Source: Caldisericales bacterium
GTDB lineage: Bacteria; Caldisericota; Caldisericia; JAAYUI01
NCBI GenBank assembly: GCA_012517765.1
Contig: JAAYUI010000008.1
Coordinates: 1-64,000 of the forward strand
Length of the DNA stretch: 64,000 nucleotides
Reading direction: 5' to 3'
Shown here: piece after piece, positions 49,782-58,085 of the stretch
How the letters are laid out: every line of letters begins with the position of its first letter
Numbering within the stretch: position 1 is the first letter of the stretch
Position numbers and translations under genes: made by a program
Notes under the pieces: generated by a model
Seen by the model: only the letters and a program-made list of their open reading frames with translations
Told to the model about the DNA's origin: nothing
The model's database searches: none

Positions 49782-51029
49782 TTATCTGCCTTTGTTCTCC
49801 AGATAGTCAGTGTACACCTGATGCGCTGAGGGGAAAGGCCTTAACGCTCTCTCAAAGATGCCAAGACTGAAGGCTATTGTCAGGCCATAGTTCGTGACCG
49901 GAACATTTTGCCTCTTGCAATGAAGGATGCGGTTCAGGGTCTCCCTTCTGCCAAACATGCACCCGCCACAAAGTATTACAAGTTTGTAGGGGGAAAGGTC
50001 TTCCGGAAAATCGTGGCCCTGGGTATTTTTGAATTCCAGATTTGCCCCAACATATTTTGTGAGCCATTTGGGGATTTTGACAGTGCCTATGTCCTCATCT
50101 ATCGGGTGGTGCGAACACGCCTCGGCGATGAGCACCCTGTCCCCGCCTTTCAGCCTGTCTATAGCAAGCGCACCCTGCACCTGGGTCAAAAGGTCGCCCT
50201 TATGCCTGGAAAAAAGGATTGAAAAGCTCGTCATCGGGACGTCATCCGGCGTTTCGGCGGCCACTTTGAGAAAAGCCTGCGAGTCGGTTATCACAATGTC
50301 AGGCTTTGTCGTGAAGTTTTCCAGGGTCTGCTTCAGCTCGCTCTCTTTTGCCACAACAGCCACGGCATTGTGGTCCAGCAGGTCCCTGATTGTCTGCACC
50401 TGTGGCAGTATAATCCTACCTTTTGGAGCCTCTTTGTCTATTGGAACAACAAGGACCGCGACCTCGCCTGGTCCAACAAGGTCACCTGCAATTGACGGAT
50501 TGTTGACAAAATCGTCTGGCGCACTGTCCAGAATTGCCTGCCTGAGCTCTGGAACTCCCTGCCCTGAGGTGGCAGAGGTCAGAATAAGTCTGGTGTTATT
50601 TGTCTCGGCAAATTCAATTGCAGTCTGCGACGGCTCTCCCTGGTCGGTTTTGTTGAAAACAAATATTGCAGGGACATCCCTGGACTTCAGCTCCTCAAAA
50701 AGCCCAATCTCGAAACCACCAAACGACTCGCCGTCAAAAACTATGATGCCAAGATCCACCCTGTCCAGAATGGCCCTGGTCTTTTTTATCCTTAACTCGC
50801 CAAGCGCACCTTCATCATCGATGCCGGCAGTGTCAATGAAAAGGACTGGCCCAAGTGGCAACAGCTCCATTGGCTTTTCAACGGGGTCTGTTGTCGTTCC
50901 GGCCTGACTTGAAACAATCGAGACCGACTGTCTGGTGATGGCGTTGAGCAGTGAGGACTTCCCAACGTTTCTCCTGCCAAAAATGCCAATCCCAAGACGT
51001 ATTCCTCTGGGTGAAGTAAGCACTTTCAA
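49782..51029 (-). CDS. hydF: [FeFe]-hydrogenase maturation GTPase HydF
   Basis: A 415-residue scaffold and carrier that assembles the diiron subcluster and transfers it to HydA. The N-terminal GTPase has P-loop FGRRNVGKSSLLNAI, switch residues QAGTTTDPVEKP and the DTAGIDDEG motif, with NKTD for base recognition. The C-terminal cluster domain has ACSHHP and, about 50 residues later, ILCGGCMFGR, giving the C-x-H...C-x-x-C ligand set. The His that often precedes the C-x-x-C is Leu here, as in a minority of family members. AAGGAG precedes ATG 51029. Confidence 0.95.
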   Translation of the reverse strand: MKVLTSPRGIRLGIGIFGRRNVGKSSLLNAITRQSVSIVSSQAGTTTDPVEKPMELLPLGPVLFIDTAGIDDEGALGELRIKKTRAILDRVDLGIIVFDGESFGGFEIGLFEELKSRDVPAIFVFNKTDQGEPSQTAIEFAETNNTRLILTSATSGQGVPELRQAILDSAPDDFVNNPSIAGDLVGPGEVAVLVVPIDKEAPKGRIILPQVQTIRDLLDHNAVAVVAKESELKQTLENFTTKPDIVITDSQAFLKVAAETPDDVPMTSFSILFSRHKGDLLTQVQGALAIDRLKGGDRVLIAEACSHHPIDEDIGTVKIPKWLTKYVGANLEFKNTQGHDFPEDLSPYKLVILCGGCMFGRRETLNRILHCKRQNVPVTNYGLTIAFSLGIFERALRPFPSAHQVYTDYLENKGR

Positions 51030-51087
51030 ACTCCTTAAAAATTTCTTTTGTACAGGTCAGGTCGCCCTGATATGGCTACTACCCCTG

Positions 51088-51345
51088 TCAGCACTCAAAA
51101 ACCATTTTCTGGACAACAACTCCATCAATGGCTTTCAGGGTTTCTTCCATTTTCAGGATGTCCTGCTCCTTGCCATAGAGTTCAAGAAGGATGAGTCCGG
51201 ATGGTGAGCAAACTTTGTCATCAACTTCATGAAGGCCAATCCTTGTACGGATATTGCACCCGTAGTCGGTCAATATTTTTTGAACCTGGCCTGCATTTTT
51301 CGCCCTGTTAGTGACCTGTATCCCAAACACCATTCTCTTGTTCAT
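51088..51345 (-). CDS. TM1266-family iron-only hydrogenase system regulator
   Basis: An 85-residue small protein with an ACT/NikR-C-like fold, commonly encoded among [FeFe]-hydrogenase maturation genes. It begins MNKRMVFGIQVTNRAKNA and contains YGCNIRTRIGLHEV and LILLELYGKEQDIL. A regulatory role is only inferred from gene neighbourhood in this family. AAGGAGGT lies before ATG 51345; the frame extends ten codons further upstream without support. It sits between hydG and hydF. Confidence 0.87.
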   Translation of the reverse strand: MNKRMVFGIQVTNRAKNAGQVQKILTDYGCNIRTRIGLHEVDDKVCSPSGLILLELYGKEQDILKMEETLKAIDGVVVQKMVFEC

Positions 51346-51380
51346 TGCTACCTCCTTGGGACATATTCTACACAAAGAGT

Positions 51381-52769
51381 TTAGATATAACAGTCCCTCT
51401 TGCCAGTTTTTACCTTTTCAATGAGAGACTGAGAAACGATTTTCTCTCTTTCACCCATTCCTTCAAGCGTTTCTTTGACAAGTTTCTCGCCAACTTCTCT
51501 GGTTTCATTCGAGGCATAGTCTTCAAGGTATTCGGTAAAGGTTGAAAGAGCATTCGGATCGCAATGCTTCTTTATCTCACCTGGCTTTGCAAGATCCATG
51601 AAATCCTGACCCGTTCTGCCAAGCCTGTAACAGCCAGTGCAAAATGATGGGATATAGCCAAGCATTGCAATGTCCCTGACGACCTCGTCAAGAGACCTGT
51701 GGTCGCCAAGCGAGAACTGTGAGCTGTCAAACTCTTCATCTTCACAATACCCTCCAGGGTTCGTCCTGGAACCTGCGGAGATCTGCGAAACCCCAAGCGC
51801 AAACGCCTCTCTCCTGATATTCGGGGTCTCCCTTGTGGACATGATTATGCCAGTGTATGGGATGGCAAGCCTCAGGATTGCCACAATCTTCCTGAAATCG
51901 ATATCGGAGACTGGTTTTGGAGGGTGCGATGACATGTCAGATCCTGACGCCGGCTCGAGCCTCGGTACGCTGATCGTGTGGGGGCCAACACCAAACTTCA
52001 TCTCCAGGTGCCTTATGTGCTGGAGGGTGGCCATAAGTTCAAACCGCCAGTCCGAGAGGCCAAACAAAACACCAATGCCAACATCGTCAATCCCGGCTTC
52101 CATGGCCCTGTCCATTGCGGTGACACGCCAGTCATAGTCCGATTTTTTGCCTGCAAGATGGACGGCATGGTATGTCTCGTGGTTGTAGGTTTCCTGGAAA
52201 AGTTGGTATGTTCCTATCTTTGCGGCCTTGAGGTCGCGGAACTCTTCCAGCATGAGCGGCGCAACATTGACATTGACTCTCCTGATTTCACCACTTTTTC
52301 CAGATTTTTGGGCATAGATGGTCGCTATTGAATCAAGTACATACTTGAAACCCTGTTTTGGATATGATTCACCAGCAACAAGAAGTATCCTCTTGTGGCC
52401 CTGGTCGATGAGTTGCCTTGTCTCGTGGGCTATCTCTTCCTGAGTCAGGACACGCCTCTTGAGCTCAGTATTCTTTGCCCTGAAAGCGCAATAAAGACAC
52501 TCATTTGTGCAAAGATTGGAGATATAAAGTGGGGCAAACAGAACAAGCCTCTTGCCGTAAATGGTCTCTTTTGCCTTCTTTGCGGTGTTAAAAAGTTCGG
52601 CAAGCAATTCTGGGTCGGAAATCGACGAGAGGATGGCTATGTCCTTGTAATCCAATCCTTTCAAGTCAAGTGCTTTTGAAAACGTTTCCTTGATAGCCTC
52701 CCTGCTTGGGCGTTTTGATTCTTCAAGTGTTTTCCATATTTCTGGTTCCCTGATGAAGCCAGCTTCCAT
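51381..52769 (-). CDS. hydG: [FeFe]-hydrogenase H-cluster maturase HydG (tyrosine lyase)
   Basis: A 462-residue radical SAM enzyme that cleaves tyrosine to give the CO and CN ligands of the H-cluster. The SAM triad is NLCTNECLYCAFRAKN (C-x3-C-x2-C). The segment FQETYNHETYHAVHLAGKKS and the C-terminal auxiliary-cluster ligands FCTGCYRLGRTG with a later CDPNAL Cys are diagnostic of HydG rather than ThiH. Length is normal. It follows the receiver-kinase gene by 12 bases. Confidence 0.96.
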   Translation of the reverse strand: MEAGFIREPEIWKTLEESKRPSREAIKETFSKALDLKGLDYKDIAILSSISDPELLAELFNTAKKAKETIYGKRLVLFAPLYISNLCTNECLYCAFRAKNTELKRRVLTQEEIAHETRQLIDQGHKRILLVAGESYPKQGFKYVLDSIATIYAQKSGKSGEIRRVNVNVAPLMLEEFRDLKAAKIGTYQLFQETYNHETYHAVHLAGKKSDYDWRVTAMDRAMEAGIDDVGIGVLFGLSDWRFELMATLQHIRHLEMKFGVGPHTISVPRLEPASGSDMSSHPPKPVSDIDFRKIVAILRLAIPYTGIIMSTRETPNIRREAFALGVSQISAGSRTNPGGYCEDEEFDSSQFSLGDHRSLDEVVRDIAMLGYIPSFCTGCYRLGRTGQDFMDLAKPGEIKKHCDPNALSTFTEYLEDYASNETREVGEKLVKETLEGMGEREKIVSQSLIEKVKTGKRDCYI

Positions 52770-52781
52770 AAAAAACCTCCT

Positions 52782-53924
52782 TTATGAAGCCTGCTGTGGC
52801 CCCTGGGCTTCCATGAGGACAACGTTGAATGTAGAGCCAACATCAACATGGCTCTCGACGGTAACGTCTCCTCCATAGAGCAGTGCAAGCTTTTTGACGA
52901 TGGAAAGGCCGAGACCTGTTCCAAGTATGTTCTTCGTCTTGACGTTCTTTATTCTTACAAATTCTCCAAAAAGCTTGCCCACTTCTTCATCTGTCATGCC
53001 TATTCCAGTGTCAGCCACAGAGATTTTAAAACCACCGGGAATTTGTGCGATTGTTATAATGATTCTTCCATCGTCCCTGTTGTACTTGACGGCATTCGAA
53101 ACAAGATTGTTGAAGATTATCTCTATTTCACCACGATCGGCTGTCATGCGGGCAGATTCTGGTACCACAAGCTCTATTTTTATGCCCCTTGCAGAAGCGC
53201 TGGAAGACATCGTTTCCATGGATTGCCTGGCGATCTCGACAAGGTCAAGGTCGACAAACTCCCTGATCTTGTTGCCAGACTCAATTCTTGTGAAATCAAG
53301 AAGGTCGGTGACCATTTTTCTCATCCCTGTGAGCCTTAGGAGGCATCTTTCAACCATCTGGTGTTGTGCAGCAGGATCAGTGACAAGCCCGTCATTCATG
53401 ATGTTGAGATAGCCTTCTATCGCCGCAAGCGGTGCCTTGAGCTCATGCGCAACCACAGAGATAAACTGGAACCTGACCTGCCTCTTCTCTTCGGCCAGCT
53501 TTTTTGTCTGGCGCTGGAGGATGAGGTTTTTTGTCGCCTTTTTTACAACACTCCTCAATTCATCCGGCGTAAACGGCTTCGCAAGAAAATCAAATGCTCC
53601 CTGCTTGGTTGCCACAACGGCAGTTTCCAGGGAAGCATAGGCAGTTATCATAATTGCCATCGTATCGATCTTTTTTTCTGCCATTGCCGAGAGCACATCA
53701 AGGCCAGTCATTCCAGGGAGTTTGTAATCAAGAAAAACCAGGTCTTGAGGGTTTTTCTCAAGGATGTCTAGAGCTTCCTCGCCGCTTCCGGTAGTTTCAA
53801 CAATAAAGGAAATTTCGTCTTCGATGTCCGGAAGGGCAAACCTGAAGTCGGAAAGGACCCTCTGGCAGCCCTTCTGGATACCAGGCTCGTCATCAACCAC
53901 CAGGACCTTCAGGATCTCGGGCAT
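52782..53924 (-). CDS. Hybrid receiver-histidine kinase
   Basis: A 380-residue cytoplasmic protein with an N-terminal receiver domain (VLVVDDEPGIQ; phospho-Asp in LVFLDYKLPGMTG near residue 68; Lys in AKPF) and a C-terminal histidine kinase. The kinase has H-box VVAHELKAPLAAIEG, N-box NNLVSNAVKYN, G1 VADTGIGM and G2 GTGLGLSIVKK. There is no membrane segment or classical sensor domain, so it is probably switched by phosphotransfer to its receiver. It abuts the lone receiver gene without a gap and precedes hydG, which places it in a relay encoded inside the hydrogenase operon. The output partner is not obvious. Confidence 0.92.
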   Translation of the reverse strand: MPEILKVLVVDDEPGIQKGCQRVLSDFRFALPDIEDEISFIVETTGSGEEALDILEKNPQDLVFLDYKLPGMTGLDVLSAMAEKKIDTMAIMITAYASLETAVVATKQGAFDFLAKPFTPDELRSVVKKATKNLILQRQTKKLAEEKRQVRFQFISVVAHELKAPLAAIEGYLNIMNDGLVTDPAAQHQMVERCLLRLTGMRKMVTDLLDFTRIESGNKIREFVDLDLVEIARQSMETMSSSASARGIKIELVVPESARMTADRGEIEIIFNNLVSNAVKYNRDDGRIIITIAQIPGGFKISVADTGIGMTDEEVGKLFGEFVRIKNVKTKNILGTGLGLSIVKKLALLYGGDVTVESHVDVGSTFNVVLMEAQGPQQAS

Positions 53925-54317
53925 TTATTTTCCTTTCAGAAGCTTGTTGATCTCACCAAGGAGTTGCTCAAACCTGATTGGCTTGGCAAGCAGTGCATCG
54001 GCCTTTATCCAGGAATTGCCTCCACCAGCCGAAAACTCAAGGCCTGTTTCGGAGGTTACTCCTGTAACCATAATGACAGGAAGACCCGGGTACTTGGATT
54101 TTACATGATAGGCAAGAGAAAAACCTGCATCCATGTTTTCCATCATCAGATCAACTATCACAAGATCTGGTCTTTCTTCTGCAAGCATCTTCTCGCCATC
54201 CGCCTGGGTCTCGGCAGTCCTGACTTCAAATCCTGCAGATTCAAGCTGGACCCTCTGCTGAAACAGATAATCGACATCATCATCAACAATCAGTATTTTC
54301 TTCTTTGAGTTTGACAT
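53925..54317 (-). CDS. Stand-alone receiver (CheY-like) response regulator
   Basis: A 130-residue single receiver domain: ILIVDDDVDYLF, phospho-Asp in VIVDLMMENMDAG near residue 55, Thr in MVTGVTSE and Lys in LAKPIR. It has no output domain, so it probably acts by binding a partner or as a phosphorelay intermediate between the hydrogenase-domain kinase encoded 11 bases upstream and the hybrid kinase encoded directly downstream (inference). The loop after the Thr (about 15 residues, SAGGGNSW) is longer than usual. Confidence 0.9.
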   Translation of the reverse strand: MSNSKKKILIVDDDVDYLFQQRVQLESAGFEVRTAETQADGEKMLAEERPDLVIVDLMMENMDAGFSLAYHVKSKYPGLPVIMVTGVTSETGLEFSAGGGNSWIKADALLAKPIRFEQLLGEINKLLKGK

Positions 54318-54328
54318 GTTTTCTCCTT

Positions 54329-56338
54329 CTATTCCCTTCGGCCAGTCCTTGGTATTGTGACCGTGAATGTTGTGCCGGTCGGACCCCTGGACGGGTCGTC
54401 GTTTGATGTGACTTTTATGTCGCCCCTGTGCATCTTGACGATGCCATAGATGACTGCAAGACCAAGACCTGTCCCCTTGCCCATTTTTTTGGTGGTGAAG
54501 AAGGGCTGGTAAAGCTTTGGCATGTTTTCTTTCGGGATACCAATCCCTGTATCCGCAACCGAGAACCAGACATGGAAATCATTTCCGCCAGTTGCTATGG
54601 ACAACCTGCCACCATTTGGCATTGCCGCGTATGCGTTCGAGATGAGGTTTACAAGCACCTGCACAATCTGGTCCTTGTCAAGCTCGCATTGCGGGTTTTC
54701 CATCTGATCGATTGTCTCCACATCAATATTTTCAGGTTTTTCGACAATCTGGAGACCCTTTTCAACAATTTCGTTAAGATCAACGGATTCGAATGCAACC
54801 TGGTTCTGCCTGGCAAAATTGAGCAGGCCTGAAACAATTTTTTTGCACCTGTCTGCCTGCTCGACAATCATTCCAAGGTCTTCGTCCAGCTGCTTGTTGT
54901 CCTTGCACTGGTCCTTGAGCATGTGGGCATACATGAGCACCACACCAAGGGGGTTGTTTACTTCATGGGCTATTCCTGTTGCCATCTGTGCCATTGAGGC
55001 AAGGCGCTCCGATTGGACAAGCTGTTGTTGGGTTTCGGACAGCTTGCTGTTCGACTTCTGGAGCTCTTCATTGATTTGCCTCAATCTTTCAATGGTATAC
55101 GGAAGACACATCTCGTCCTCTGCCAGTCCCCTGTATATCGACATTGCATGGTCAAGGCAGGTGTCATAACCGCAGGCCCCGCAATTCAGGAAATCGCTTT
55201 CTGACTTTTTGCCCATCCTCTCCAGTATGGGTCTGAGGTCAATGTCCGGCGTTATTATTCCGACCCTCTTGTCGTCACACTCAAAAGACCTTTTCAGGTC
55301 AAGGTCGGAAAAGAACACCATGTCTTTTTCCCACTGCTCCTGGTTCCTGCATTTGAGACAGTCCCTCACATACTTGCTGATCCTGGAGCGCCTTTTGAAC
55401 TCCTGTTCCTTTGTTGTCATTCCTGCACCCATAATGCAACCCTCACAACAAAGCACTTCAAGAAGTCTCGCGTCAAGCTGGCCATTTTCAAATTCTTTTA
55501 TTGCCTCAAGAAAACGCGTTCTTCCTTCTGCTTTTACTGCCTCGCCTGAAATAAGGTTTTCACCTATTTTTGCTGATTGGAGCATTCCCCCCGATATCGG
55601 GTAAACCATCCCGATGCTTGCATGGGGTGGGTCGAAATCAGTCGGTTTGACAGCTTCAGGCTTTATCCCATGTTCATCAAACATTTCCCTGAGCTCCAAG
55701 AAAGTTATCGCGCCATCCACTTCTCCCTCAACAAGTCTTGATGTGGCCTCCACTTTCTTTGCTATGCACGGTCCTATGAAAACAACCTTCAGGTCCTGGC
55801 CATGAAGCCTCCGAAGCGCCCTTGCAGTCGCCACCATGGGAGAAACAATCGGTGCCAGGTTGGGCACCAGGTCCGGGCTGTATTTTTCTATGTAACTGGC
55901 CACTGCAGGGCATGTAGTTGCTATCCAGCGTCCTTCCTTTGTTGAGAGAAGGAGTTTTCTGTACTCTCTTGAGACCAGGTCGGCGCCAAATGCCACTTCA
56001 TTGACTAATGAGAAACCTAGCGCCCTCAGCATGCCGACAAACCTGTCATAGGTCATGTCATAAAACTCGGCGGCAAAGCTTGGGGCAACAATGGCAGCAA
56101 CCTTCTGGTTTACAGAAATTATCCTCTCAACTTCATCCTTTGTCCTGACGAGCTCCTTCGCATCCTGGCTGCAGACCCTGACACAATTACCGCAGCTGAT
56201 GCACCTTTCAGCAAGCAACTCGGCCTGGCCATCAGAAATCCTGATGGCCTTGGCCGGGCATTCCCTGACGCAGGTGTAGCAAACGCGGCAACGCTCCTTG
56301 TTGGTCGAGACAAAAGCAGAGGACTCTTTACGTTTCAT
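54329..56338 (-). CDS. Histidine kinase fused to a [FeFe]-hydrogenase-like H-cluster domain
   Basis: A 669-residue soluble protein. Residues 17-60 hold two 4Fe-4S motifs (CRVCYTCVREC and CISCGNCVRVC). About 75-370 is a [FeFe]-hydrogenase large-subunit domain. Its H-cluster loops are degenerate: L1 reads IATTCPAV, L2 FIGPCIAKK and L3 VLCCEGCIMGAG, so the four cluster cysteines remain but the catalytic surroundings differ from HydA. A further four-Cys cluster domain (NCGACGYDTC) lies near 390. From about 450 a histidine kinase follows: H-box GIAHEVNNPLG, N-box NLISNAYAAMP and G-boxes VADTGIGI, GTGLGLAVI. It is probably a cytoplasmic hydrogen or redox sensor, like the sensory HydS group. Confidence 0.88.
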   Translation of the reverse strand: MKRKESSAFVSTNKERCRVCYTCVRECPAKAIRISDGQAELLAERCISCGNCVRVCSQDAKELVRTKDEVERIISVNQKVAAIVAPSFAAEFYDMTYDRFVGMLRALGFSLVNEVAFGADLVSREYRKLLLSTKEGRWIATTCPAVASYIEKYSPDLVPNLAPIVSPMVATARALRRLHGQDLKVVFIGPCIAKKVEATSRLVEGEVDGAITFLELREMFDEHGIKPEAVKPTDFDPPHASIGMVYPISGGMLQSAKIGENLISGEAVKAEGRTRFLEAIKEFENGQLDARLLEVLCCEGCIMGAGMTTKEQEFKRRSRISKYVRDCLKCRNQEQWEKDMVFFSDLDLKRSFECDDKRVGIITPDIDLRPILERMGKKSESDFLNCGACGYDTCLDHAMSIYRGLAEDEMCLPYTIERLRQINEELQKSNSKLSETQQQLVQSERLASMAQMATGIAHEVNNPLGVVLMYAHMLKDQCKDNKQLDEDLGMIVEQADRCKKIVSGLLNFARQNQVAFESVDLNEIVEKGLQIVEKPENIDVETIDQMENPQCELDKDQIVQVLVNLISNAYAAMPNGGRLSIATGGNDFHVWFSVADTGIGIPKENMPKLYQPFFTTKKMGKGTGLGLAVIYGIVKMHRGDIKVTSNDDPSRGPTGTTFTVTIPRTGRRE

Positions 56339-56350
56339 GTTGGCCCTATT

Positions 56351-58072
56351 TTACTTTAAAACTTCCCTCTTGTGGTAGTGGGTATGGAGCAGTTCGTGGG
56401 CCTTGTGGGAGTTTGGCTCGCCAAGGAATTCATCGTAGAGCCTTTTCACTGACTTGTTGGAATGGGAAGTCCTGATGAGTTCGCCTTTATCAATGTTATA
56501 AAGCGACTGTATCCTTGCCTTGACCCTCACCGGATCAGTGCATATCGGCTGCCCGCCACCGCCAACGCAGCCGCCGGGGCAAGTCATGACCTCGATAAAC
56601 TGTAGGTCATTTCTTCCCCTTCTCAACTGTTCGAGGAGCTCCCTGGCATTTCCAAGGCCCGAGACAACCGCTACGCCAAGTTCGAGATCGCCTATCTTTA
56701 TTCTGGCTTCCTTTATGCCTTTCATGCCCCTGACCGGTTGCACCTTGAGTTCTTCAAGGTCTTCGCCAGCGATGAGGTAATAGGCGGTCCTGATGGCCGC
56801 TTCCATGACTCCACCGGTCGCACCAAATATTTTCCCGGCCCCGGATCTTCTTCCAAACGGTGTATCGGCCGTATCTGTCGGCAGAGAGTTGATATCAAGG
56901 CCGAACATCTTGATGAGTTGGGCAAGCTCTCTGGTTGTCAACACCGCGTCAACGTCCGAGATGCCGTTGGTACCGAGTTCCGGTCTTCCAGCTTCAAATT
57001 TTTTGGCGGTACATGGCATGACCGATACAACAAAGATCTTCTCAGGGTCAATATTCTCTCTCTGTGAGAAGTATGATTTGATTATTGCGCCCATCATTTC
57101 CTGCGGGCTCTTGCATGTAGACAGGTTTTCAATGAAATCAGGATAGAAAGTTTCGACAAACTTTATCCAGCCTGGCGAGCATGAGGTAAACATCGGGAGT
57201 TTCCCGCCCGTTGTTATCCTGTGGACGAGTTCGGTCGCTTCTTCCATGATTGTAAGGTCAGCGGAGAATGAAGTATCAAATACCCTGTCAAAACCCAGCA
57301 TCCTGAGTGCAGTCACCAGGACTCCGTTGATATCAACACCAGGCTTCATGTCAAACTCTTCGGCCAGCGTTACGGAAACGGCCGGAGCGTGCTGTATCAC
57401 AACAAACTTGTTCGGGTCCTTGAGTGCATCAAGCACCATTGGTATGTGGCTCTGCTCGGTGAGTGCCCCAGTCGGGCAAACAAGGATGCACTGTCCGCAA
57501 TTGATGCAGGATGATACATTAAGGCCTTTTCCGAATGCAGTTCCAACTATCGATTTGCTTCCCCTGTTCACAAAATCTATTGCGGAGACACCCTGAACCT
57601 CTTCACAAACCCTTACACATTTGCCACAAAGTATGCATTTTGCAGGGTCTCTAACGATTGAGGGGCTGGATTTGTCGATAAAATATTTGTTCTTTCCCCC
57701 AACAAACTTTCTTTCCCTGACACCAAGCTCGTGAGCCATGTTCTGGAGCTCGCAGGTGCCATTCCTGACGCAGTAGTTGCAGTCATCGGGATGGTTGGCA
57801 AGCAATAATTCCACAATGGTTTTTCTGGCCATGATGGCCCTCGGGCTGTGGGTCTTTACCTTCATGCCGTCAGAAACCGGGAAAGCACAGCTGGGCACAA
57901 GACCACGCTGGCCCTCGATTTCGACAACACAGAGCCTGCAAGCACCAGTTGGCGAGAGTCCCTCAAGATTGCAGAGTGTCGGCACATGTATGCCATTCCT
58001 GCGAAGAACCGAGAGGAGCATCTCTCCAGGCTTCGCAACAAGCTTTTTTCCGTTTACTTCAATGGTTATCAT
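56351..58072 (-). CDS. hydA: [FeFe]-hydrogenase catalytic subunit HydA (trimeric, NADH-linked type)
   Basis: A 573-residue cytoplasmic catalytic subunit. Residues 1-75 are a 2Fe-2S domain (CNLEGLSPTGACRLC). The His-Cys3 cluster (HPDDCNYCVRNGTC) and two 4Fe-4S motifs (CILCGKCVRVC, CINCGQCILVC) follow. The H-cluster motifs are intact: L1 FTSCSPGWIKF, L2 MPCTAKKFE and L3 MTCPGGCVGGGG. With HydB and HydC it forms the trimeric enzyme that couples H2 to NADH and ferredoxin, often by electron bifurcation. Start at ATG 58072 (MITIEVNGKK), 13 bases after hydB; a longer frame to 58108 is not supported. Confidence 0.96.
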   Translation of the reverse strand: MITIEVNGKKLVAKPGEMLLSVLRRNGIHVPTLCNLEGLSPTGACRLCVVEIEGQRGLVPSCAFPVSDGMKVKTHSPRAIMARKTIVELLLANHPDDCNYCVRNGTCELQNMAHELGVRERKFVGGKNKYFIDKSSPSIVRDPAKCILCGKCVRVCEEVQGVSAIDFVNRGSKSIVGTAFGKGLNVSSCINCGQCILVCPTGALTEQSHIPMVLDALKDPNKFVVIQHAPAVSVTLAEEFDMKPGVDINGVLVTALRMLGFDRVFDTSFSADLTIMEEATELVHRITTGGKLPMFTSCSPGWIKFVETFYPDFIENLSTCKSPQEMMGAIIKSYFSQRENIDPEKIFVVSVMPCTAKKFEAGRPELGTNGISDVDAVLTTRELAQLIKMFGLDINSLPTDTADTPFGRRSGAGKIFGATGGVMEAAIRTAYYLIAGEDLEELKVQPVRGMKGIKEARIKIGDLELGVAVVSGLGNARELLEQLRRGRNDLQFIEVMTCPGGCVGGGGQPICTDPVRVKARIQSLYNIDKGELIRTSHSNKSVKRLYDEFLGEPNSHKAHELLHTHYHKREVLK

Positions 58073-58085
58073 CTTCCATCCCCTT

